DNA of 48,438 nt, taken from positions 1 through 48,438 of the forward strand of contig CAVDHB010000039.1 in NCBI GenBank assembly GCA_963608705.1, in the 5' to 3' direction. Both the position numbers and the translations under genes were made by a program. The notes under the pieces were generated by a model. That model was not told the DNA's origin and ran no database searches. It worked only from the letters and a program-made list of their open reading frames with translations. Below, in pieces: positions 42,500-48,438 of this stretch (within the stretch, counting starts at the first letter, position 1; each line of letters starts with the position of its first letter). This DNA comes from CAVDHB01 sp963608705 (GTDB lineage Bacteria; Bacteroidota; Bacteroidia; Bacteroidales; Bacteroidaceae).

Positions 42500-43570
42500 T
42501 TAAAACTTAATCGGCTTGCCAGCTCCTTCATGCTTGGGAGCAAAGGGGACTTTGAGGAACGAGGCAATCGTCGGAGCCACTTGACAGTTATAGTATTCTC
42601 CAGAGGTCAGTTCTCCCTTGGCGGGAATGCCTTTTCCGAAAGCCATCATCCAAGTCTGTCCGGAATGTTCCGTGGCGAAGCTATGGTCGCGCCATGCTTC
42701 GGGAGTCTTGTCGCCTCTTCCGTGGTCGCAGGTCACGATGAACGTGGTTTTACCTTTATAATAAGGGTCAGACTGGGCGTATTCCCATAGTTCCTTCAGA
42801 AAACGGTCTACCATTCTTCCGGCATCCAGGTAAAGGCGGTAATTGCCAGCGTGCGCCCATTCATCGGTATCACCGTATCCGATGAAGAGGACAGAGGGAT
42901 GTTTCGTCTTCATGGCATTCAAGGCGTATTCGTGTGTCACTATATCGAAACGCTCTTCCGGCCAATAGTGCGGGATGTTGTCCGACAGACGGTTGATGTA
43001 TTGTTCCTCCTTGGAAGGCTTGTCCGTCAAGGCGTGACGGTAATTGGCGTTCACGGGAAGTCCGCTTCGTTTCTCGTTGAATATCTGGATGAAGCGTCCC
43101 CAGCTTCCGAAGGCCATCACCTTTCCTTTGTATTGTGTGGTATTGTTGGCCGCTTCCAGGACGGTCAGGTTCGGATTCTCCACCGGGCCGTTGCTGTGGA
43201 TACGTTCGTCGTCAGCGTGGCCGCAGAGGGTTTCGTTATAACCGGGATAAGAGAACCACATGTGGTTGGTCACGTCCATCTTGCTTCCTTTCCAACGGTT
43301 GCCTATCATCACGCCGTTTTTGGCGATGAAGTTCCAAGTGAACGGCATCAGCGTCTCCCTTCTTTCCTGCGGTGTGTTGCGCCAATATTCTTTCTTTAGT
43401 TTCTCAGAACCTCCCAAGTCTTTCTTGCTTATGATGGAAGAGTCTGCTCCGGCGAAGAGTTCTTGCCAGCGGTATCCGTCCACCATGATTAATACCACTC
43501 TCTCCTGTGCCTTTAAAAGTGTAGGCACCATCATCAAACCAGCCATGAAGGCTGTCGTCAATTTTTTCAT
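42500..43570 (-). CDS. Secreted alkaline phosphatase superfamily enzyme (phosphodiesterase-like)
   Basis: 356 residues. The signal peptide is MKKLTTAFMAGLMMVPTLLKA. Metal-ligand motifs of the alkaline phosphatase superfamily are visible: VDGYRW near the start of the mature protein, a central NHMWFSYPGYNETLCGH, GYGDTDEWAHAG, and VTCDHGRGD near the end. It would act in the periplasm on a phospho- or sulfo-ester; the substrate cannot be told. Type I phosphodiesterase/nucleotide pyrophosphatase relatives are closest in layout. It is transcribed alone, ending at the hairpin 42447-42474. Confidence 0.8.
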   Translation of the reverse strand: MKKLTTAFMAGLMMVPTLLKAQERVVLIMVDGYRWQELFAGADSSIISKKDLGGSEKLKKEYWRNTPQERRETLMPFTWNFIAKNGVMIGNRWKGSKMDVTNHMWFSYPGYNETLCGHADDERIHSNGPVENPNLTVLEAANNTTQYKGKVMAFGSWGRFIQIFNEKRSGLPVNANYRHALTDKPSKEEQYINRLSDNIPHYWPEERFDIVTHEYALNAMKTKHPSVLFIGYGDTDEWAHAGNYRLYLDAGRMVDRFLKELWEYAQSDPYYKGKTTFIVTCDHGRGDKTPEAWRDHSFATEHSGQTWMMAFGKGIPAKGELTSGEYYNCQVAPTIASFLKVPFAPKHEGAGKPIKF

Positions 43571-43733
43571 ACTTATGTGTTTTTGTGTAAAGTCAGTCTT
43601 TTAATCACCATGGCATTGCCGTGGTTTTGTCATTGTTTGCTCCGAACTGGCGAGTGATTGCCTCGTCCACATTCTTTGAGTTGTATTTTTCTCACGCTCT
43701 GATTAGACGTTAATCATCAATCAATACTGTAGA

Positions 43734-43846
43734 GTAGAGACGCGATTGATCGCGTCTCGGTTTTCTTGGCACTTTACACATATCTCTCCTATATATGCGA
43801 TTCATCGCGTCTCTACTTGTTGCAGCGTGCAAGACAGGAGGATGAT
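43734..43846. repeat. Two GTAGAGACGCGAT copies, one with inverted unit sequence
   Basis: Copy 1 (43734-43758) pairs GTAGAGACGCGAT with ATCGCGTCTC. Copy 2 (43797-43816) has the right arm and lacks the left end; it continues into TTGTTGCAGCGTGCAAGACAG (43817-43837), the reverse complement of the start of the 622 bp units. The pair lies at the 3' end of the DUF2156-GNAT gene. Confidence 0.8.
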
Positions 43847-43851
43847 TATCC

Positions 43852-45813
43852 TTAGTCCAACATGAGTGACATGAAGGAGTGGCAGCCTTTGAAGAGGAAC
43901 TTGGTCAGTTTGTCGATGGTCAGTGTCTGGTTGGCCTCGCCTCCAACTTCCCCTCTTTCTATTCGCAGGCATCCAGCGGGAGACAGACGGAAGAAGGCGT
44001 TGTTCTCGGCGATGGCGTCATCGCCCTCCACCTGTATCGTCCACGTTTCATGCTCTTCGAAAAAGGCGGGATGTGTCTCGCACCAGCTGTTTAACGCTCT
44101 TTCTGCGTCGAGTACTCGTGCCTGGCCTAACAGGACACCCTCGTTGGAATTCTCCGGTGCCACGGGAAGTTTGAGTGTAACGGCAAGGTTGTCTTTGCCA
44201 CTGGCGGCTTTGCACAGGGCTTCTTTCACCCGCTTGTCGTTGGCGAAGAGGTCTTCTACCCACACGCCTCCGTCTTGCGGCACACAGAAGGCGACACCCA
44301 CGCATTCTTCCTTTCTATAGGCGGAAAGCAGGGTGCAGTGTTCCAGTCTCATGTCGGCCACGATGACTTGGTAGTCTTCGTAGCAGTGCTGTACGGTGTG
44401 TGGACGGGAGGCGCACTTCTTGTTAATATAGCGATAGACTTCGGATGGTTGCTGCATTTCTTCCTTCAAGTCGCAAGAACGGACTTCGATCTCCTCCGTG
44501 TCTATGCTGGGCTGCGGTGTCCATTTTTCCTTGCGGTAGCTGAAGGCTGCGGTGTAGCCCGACTTCTTGTAGTAGTCGAAGAGACTTGGGGTTGCGGGTA
44601 TCAGCGTGGCGAACAGTACGCCCTTGTCTTTCAGTTTGCGGTGGGTCTGTTGCAGGAGCTGGTGCATCAAGCCTCGTCCACGGTAGGCGGGATGAGTGCA
44701 GGCACCAGAGATGTAGCCTGTGGATACGGTCTGTCCGCACCATGTGAGTCCGTAAGGGATGGCTTGCAGGGCGGAGATGACTCTTCCTCGTTCTTCGAGG
44801 TGGTGGGTTATCTCGTCCTTGTAGCGCAGACGGAAGTACAAGTCGATAAACGCCGGGTCATCGTTGAAACACAGCTGCCAGAGAATCTTGCAGCGGTCAC
44901 GCAGGGTCAGTGCCGGCAGATGGGTAAGCGGGTTCATCTCTTTGAACACGTACTTGGGCAGCAGGATGGTAGGCTGGTAAGAGAGCTTGGCTCTTCGCAG
45001 TCCCTCCATTCCCATGTCTTCTTCCCGATTAATATAGGTGTACTGGGCTGGAAGCGACTTCACGAACTCATTGTTTATCACGGCGTAAGAACCCTCATAG
45101 GAGTCGTCCGCTTTTTCCACACACACGTCAAACGTGTCTTGGTTAATGGGGTTGCCGAAGGTGAACGCCGCTACCTTGTCATGGACGTACAGCACGCCGC
45201 CTTGCAATCCCAGTTCGTCGAAGTGTCCCATGCACTGGCGTAGGGATTCGTGTTCATTCTCGATGTTTTCCGCATAAGAGTGGTTCTTGTACCATTCCTC
45301 GGCCATTTCCATGCAGGACGGGATGTCCTGCTCTTCAAGCGACTTGAACTTGGCTTCGGGATAGAGCCGCCAGAATTTGTGTACATGGTTGCGCTTGGCT
45401 TGCAGTTTCTTTCCTTTCAGGTCTGTCAGCAAGTCGCGTGCGTAGATATAATCGCAATAGTCCCTGTCGTACTCGATGGAGAACATGCCTGGATAGTATT
45501 CCTCCACTTTTTCCCGGGTCTCGCCACATACGCCGAGCATCAGGAAGGGATGCCCTTGCTGCTTGGCGTCTTCCATGATTTTCCCCACTGCGGCTTTCAG
45601 GTTGCCTTGTCCGACAGGGAGCATGTAGGCCAAGTGGTTGCGGGTGTGGAAGCGGCAGAAAATGAAGCCGTCCTCCTCGGCGAAAAGCGTGTCGTAAAGA
45701 AAACGCCACGAGAACATATTGGAGAAAGACAAGTCGCAGTTCATGCCCTTTCCTTGAAGTGTGTATCGCTGGATGGTCTCCTTGGAAGCTAATGTGATTG
45801 GTTTAAAATGCAT
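43852..45813 (-). CDS. DUF2156/LPG-synthase-like and GNAT domain fusion protein
   Basis: 653 residues. Residues 1-290 form a DUF2156 (phosphatidylglycerol lysyltransferase C-terminal-like, itself a GNAT fold) domain, with LSFSNMFSWRFLYDT, KRNHVHKF and YINREEDMGMEGLRRAKLSYQP. From about 305 an Eis-like acetyltransferase begins (LWQLCFNDDPAFIDLYF), with the acetyl-CoA loop HPAYRGRGLMHQLL at 374-387 and a C-terminal SCP2-like region. As I remember Bacteroides genomes, these are two separate neighbouring genes; here there is one uninterrupted frame. The substrate of either domain is unknown. It is divergent from pta-ackA. Confidence 0.8.
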   Translation of the reverse strand: MHFKPITLASKETIQRYTLQGKGMNCDLSFSNMFSWRFLYDTLFAEEDGFIFCRFHTRNHLAYMLPVGQGNLKAAVGKIMEDAKQQGHPFLMLGVCGETREKVEEYYPGMFSIEYDRDYCDYIYARDLLTDLKGKKLQAKRNHVHKFWRLYPEAKFKSLEEQDIPSCMEMAEEWYKNHSYAENIENEHESLRQCMGHFDELGLQGGVLYVHDKVAAFTFGNPINQDTFDVCVEKADDSYEGSYAVINNEFVKSLPAQYTYINREEDMGMEGLRRAKLSYQPTILLPKYVFKEMNPLTHLPALTLRDRCKILWQLCFNDDPAFIDLYFRLRYKDEITHHLEERGRVISALQAIPYGLTWCGQTVSTGYISGACTHPAYRGRGLMHQLLQQTHRKLKDKGVLFATLIPATPSLFDYYKKSGYTAAFSYRKEKWTPQPSIDTEEIEVRSCDLKEEMQQPSEVYRYINKKCASRPHTVQHCYEDYQVIVADMRLEHCTLLSAYRKEECVGVAFCVPQDGGVWVEDLFANDKRVKEALCKAASGKDNLAVTLKLPVAPENSNEGVLLGQARVLDAERALNSWCETHPAFFEEHETWTIQVEGDDAIAENNAFFRLSPAGCLRIERGEVGGEANQTLTIDKLTKFLFKGCHSFMSLMLD

Positions 45814-45841
45814 AGTTGTTTACCTGCTTTGGGTTACGGCG

Positions 45842-45849
45842 CGAATGTA
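45842..45849 (-). promoter_or_regulatory. Weak -7 element for the DUF2156-GNAT gene
   Basis: The minus strand reads TACATTCG, one mismatch to TAnnTTTG, 28 nt upstream of the ATG. No -33 element. Confidence 0.4.
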
Positions 45850-45945
45850 GGGAGAAATTCTGAGCCTACGGAGTGGAAAGGAAGGTTATCTGAAAATGTT
45901 GTAGAATTTTATACCTTTTTTATATCCGCTTTTCGGGAAATAGCG

Positions 45946-45953
45946 TATCTTCG
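45946..45953 (+). promoter_or_regulatory. -7 promoter element for pta-ackA
   Basis: TATCTTCG, the variant also used by guaA, lies 87 bp upstream of the pta ATG. No -33 TTTG at 19-21 bp. The leader carries a hairpin at 45967-46004. Confidence 0.55.
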
Positions 45954-45966
45954 CGGTGCAATCAAT

Positions 45967-46004
45967 CCCTTGTAACCTGCGCTTGTGTGCGCTTACACCA
46001 AGGG
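45967..46004 (+). promoter_or_regulatory. Leader hairpin of pta
   Basis: CCCTTGTAA (45967-45975) pairs with TTAC...AAGGG (45993-46004, 3 nt bulge) around an inner stem GCGC (45979-45982) with GCGC (45989-45992), loop TTGTGT. It lies between the promoter and the start codon, with 36 nt left to the ATG. It may affect mRNA stability or translation; no known riboswitch was recognised. Confidence 0.5.
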
Positions 46005-46040
46005 TATACCGAGCAAGAAACTACAAACAATATTTAGAAT

Positions 46041-47066
46041 ATGAGTATCATTGATCAAATCATTGCGCGCGCAAAAGCGAACAAACAGCGCATTGTGCTT
46101 CCCGAAGCTGCGGAAGAGGAACGTACTATCAAGGCTGCCGACAAGGCATTGGCTGATGACATTGCGGACATTGTGTTAATTGGCAACCCTGACAAAATCT
46201 ATGCGAAGGCAAAGGAACTGGGACTGAAACATATTGAAAAGGCTACGATCGTGGATCCTGCCACCAGTCCTAAGACGGAACAGTACGCTGAGTTGTTGGC
46301 AGAGCTTCGTAAAAAGAAGGGAATGACTATCGAGCAGGCTCGCGAGGTGGTAAAGAACCCCTTGTATTTCGGTTGCTTGATTATCAAGAGCGGCGATGCG
46401 GACGGACAGATTTCTGGTGCGTTGAGCACTACTGCCGAGACTTTGCGTCCTGCTTTGCAGATTATCCGCACGGCTCCTGGCATTTCTTGTGTGTCTGGCG
46501 CAATGGTTATGCTCACAAAAGAGAAACAATACGGCGAGGACGGTATTCTTGTCTTCGGTGATGTGGCCGTGATGCCGGCTCCCGACGCTAACCAGTTGGC
46601 GCAGATTGCCATCTGTACAGCCGAGACTGCCAAGAGCGTGGCCGGATTCGCTGACCCCCGTGTGGCTATGTTGAGCTTCTCTTCTAAAGGCTCCGCAAAA
46701 CACGAGGTAGTGGACAAGGTTATCGAGGCTACTAAATTGGTGCATGAGCAGGCTCCTGAGTTGCACGTGGACGGAGAGTTGCAGGCTGATGCTGCGTTGG
46801 TTCCTTCCGTGGCAGCTAAAAAGGCTCCGGGTAGCGACATCGCTGGAAAGGCGAATGTGTTGGTATTCCCGTCTATCGAGGTAGGTAACATCGCTTACAA
46901 ACTGGTGCAGCGTTTGGGTGATGCCGAGGCTCTCGGTCCTATTCTTCAGGGTATCGCGCGTCCGGTGAACGACTTGTCTCGTGGCTGCTCTGTGGATGAC
47001 ATCTACAAGATGGTGGCCATCACGGCTTGCCAGGCTATCGCCGCTAAAGAAAAAGACAACAAATAA
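46041..47066 (+). CDS. pta: Phosphate acetyltransferase
   Basis: 341 residues, the short form made of the PTA_PTB catalytic domain alone, without the N-terminal DRTGG/P-loop part of the enterobacterial enzyme. Visible motifs are VLPEAAEEERTIKAAD near the start, KSGDADGQISGALSTTAET (about 112-132) and FPSIEVGNIAYKLVQRLG near the C-terminus. It converts acetyl-CoA and phosphate to acetyl phosphate. It forms an operon with ackA (12 bp gap), the ATP-yielding acetate branch of fermentation. Confidence 0.96.
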   Translation: MSIIDQIIARAKANKQRIVLPEAAEEERTIKAADKALADDIADIVLIGNPDKIYAKAKELGLKHIEKATIVDPATSPKTEQYAELLAELRKKKGMTIEQAREVVKNPLYFGCLIIKSGDADGQISGALSTTAETLRPALQIIRTAPGISCVSGAMVMLTKEKQYGEDGILVFGDVAVMPAPDANQLAQIAICTAETAKSVAGFADPRVAMLSFSSKGSAKHEVVDKVIEATKLVHEQAPELHVDGELQADAALVPSVAAKKAPGSDIAGKANVLVFPSIEVGNIAYKLVQRLGDAEALGPILQGIARPVNDLSRGCSVDDIYKMVAITACQAIAAKEKDNK

Positions 47067-47078
47067 ACGGCAGGGAAG

Positions 47079-48278
47079 ATGAAGATATTAGTATTAAACT
47101 GTGGTTCAAGCTCCATCAAATACAAACTCTTCGAGATGGAGACGGAGACGGTCATCGCACAAGGTGGTATTGAGAAAATCGGCTTGCCCGGTTCTTTCTT
47201 GAAAATCAAACTGCCTAACGGTGAGAGCAAGGTCATCAAGCAGGACATCCCCGAGCATACGGCTGGTTGTAAGTTGATTCTGGACTCCTTGACACACGAG
47301 GGCTACGGCGCATTGAAGTCTTTGACGGAAATCAATGCGGTGGGACATCGTGTGTTGCACGGCGGCATCAAGTTCTGCAAGTCTGTGCTGATTACCAAGC
47401 CGGTGATTGACGCTATTGTGGAGTGCTGCGACCTTGGTCCGTTGCATAATCCGGCAAACTTGAAAGGTATCAACGCCATCAAGTCCATCCTGCCGAATGT
47501 GCCGCAGGTGGCTGTGTTCGACACGGCTTTCGGACAGACTATGCCTGACTATGCGTATATGTATGCCATCCCGTATGAATATTACGACAAATACAACCTT
47601 CGTCGTTATGGTTTCCATGGCACTTCTCATCGGTATGTGTCCAAGCGTGTGTACCAGTTCCTGGGCGAAAGTGCGGAGAACAGCCGCTTGATTACGTGCC
47701 ATATCGGCAACGGTGCCTCTGTCTCTGCTATCAAGGACGGTAAGTGCATCGACACTTCCATGGGTCTGACTCCGTTGGAAGGACTGATGATGGGTACTCG
47801 TAGTGGAGACATTGACGGTGGAGCCATCACGTACATCCAGAAAAAAGAGGGCTTGAATCCCGATGAGACTTCTACCTTGTTGAACAAGAAGAGCGGTTTG
47901 ATGGGTATCTCTGGCGTGTCAAGCGATATGCGCGAGGTATGTGCGGCTGCTGATTCCGGCAATGAGCGTGCCAAGTTGGCGTTGAGAATGTACCACTACC
48001 GCATCAAGAAATACATCGGATCTTATGCCGCTGCGTTGGGTGGTGTGGATATCCTGTTGTTCACTGGTGGTGTGGGTGAGAACAACCGCATCAGCCGTGA
48101 GTGGATTTGCGACGGACTTGAGTTCTTGGGTGTGAAACTCGACAAGGAGAAGAACAACCAGATTCAAGGCAAGGAGGCGGTTATTTCCGCTCCTGACTCC
48201 AAGGTGAAGATTGTGGTCATCCCGACTAACGAGGAATTGATGATTGCACGCGACACCTTGCACTTGGTGGAAGAATAA
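47079..48278 (+). CDS. ackA: Acetate kinase
   Basis: 399 residues, full length. MKILVLNCGSSSIKYKLFEM is the N-terminal signature of the acetokinase family. GHRVLHGG, FDTAFG, RRYGFHGTSHRYV (phosphate and metal site), the second signature around LITCHIGNGASVSAI and FTGGVGENN are all present. It makes acetate and ATP from acetyl phosphate. The stop is followed by the AT-rich hairpin repeats at 48285-48350. Confidence 0.97.
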   Translation: MKILVLNCGSSSIKYKLFEMETETVIAQGGIEKIGLPGSFLKIKLPNGESKVIKQDIPEHTAGCKLILDSLTHEGYGALKSLTEINAVGHRVLHGGIKFCKSVLITKPVIDAIVECCDLGPLHNPANLKGINAIKSILPNVPQVAVFDTAFGQTMPDYAYMYAIPYEYYDKYNLRRYGFHGTSHRYVSKRVYQFLGESAENSRLITCHIGNGASVSAIKDGKCIDTSMGLTPLEGLMMGTRSGDIDGGAITYIQKKEGLNPDETSTLLNKKSGLMGISGVSSDMREVCAAADSGNERAKLALRMYHYRIKKYIGSYAAALGGVDILLFTGGVGENNRISREWICDGLEFLGVKLDKEKNNQIQGKEAVISAPDSKVKIVVIPTNEELMIARDTLHLVEE

Positions 48279-48284
48279 TTTATA

Positions 48285-48380
48285 AGTGTTTAGTTATTAG
48301 TGTTTAGTGTTTAATGATAGATAATTAAACGCTAAATGCTAAATACTAAACATATTCTTATATTATTAGTGCTTAGCATT
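48285..48380. repeat. AT-rich repeat after ackA
   Basis: Several TTTAGTGTTTAATG-type words in both orientations. The clearest stem is GTTTAAT (48309-48315) with ATTAAAC (48324-48330), extended imperfectly on both sides. It is a degenerate member of the family seen at 32566-32611. The rest to the window end (48381-48438) shows nothing recognisable. Confidence 0.65.
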
Positions 48381-48438
48381 TAATGAAGTGATTTAAACTT
48401 TTGTTCTCTTTTTAATTTTCCTCAAGAAGATTACGCAA

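Overview
The window is chromosomal DNA of a Bacteroidales bacterium, most likely a Bacteroides/Prevotella relative. The signs are a SusC/SusD outer-membrane pair, a serine palmitoyltransferase for sphingolipids, a BT_3928-type membrane protein, the Rpb6-like omega subunit, remnants of a TraI/TraJ-type Bacteroides conjugative transposon, and many promoters with the Bacteroidota -7 element TAnnTTTG, several with TTTG or TTG 19-20 bp upstream. No rRNA or tRNA gene was seen.

Layout. 1-165 is the 3' end of an unrecognised gene. 319-2654 is a minus-strand MATE exporter/lipid kinase pair, divergent from spt (2875-4062). An rRNA methyltransferase (4149-4919) converges on a glycosyltransferase and a small acidic protein (4927-6252). 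uvrB (6341-8380) is divergent from bamD-rpoZ-DUF4293 (8523-10255). 10256-11145 has no gene but holds a 4 x 22 bp tandem repeat and a candidate minus-strand small RNA. The leucine operon leuA-leuC-leuD-(citramalate/isopropylmalate synthase-like)-leuB fills 11146-17467 and ends in a clear intrinsic terminator. A SusC/SusD pair follows (17685-22596); susC has a one-base frameshift in a run of seven C. A three-gene RND efflux operon (22866-28761), an LpxA-like acyltransferase, a BT_3928-family protein and guaA (31031-32554) complete the core stretch.

32555-38900 is an accessory region. It starts with 1.75 kb of non-coding repeats, including a 622 bp tandem duplication, then a transposase remnant. 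Next is a tightly packed AT-rich operon: a truncated C5 cytosine methyltransferase, an Mrr-type endonuclease, an NgoBV-like endonuclease, a 66-residue membrane protein and a 369-residue protein of the LPO_1073/Vpar_1526 type. The last two share the short motif NxxQIQxGxIN, at the C-terminus of the first and the N-terminus of the second. This is the best candidate for an undescribed, possibly defence-related, two-component system. The operon abuts a decayed traI/traJ fragment and an antitoxin-like gene whose downstream partner is truncated.

38892-48278 returns to chromosomal genes: an outer-membrane beta-barrel protein, a class II Fic protein, a secreted alkaline-phosphatase-superfamily enzyme, a DUF2156-GNAT fusion, and pta-ackA for acetate formation.

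Two dispersed hairpin families recur in the gaps: a palindrome with half-site GTAGAGACGCGAT, and an AT-rich hairpin with arm TTAGTGTTTAATGTTTAAT. Both sit mostly at gene ends.
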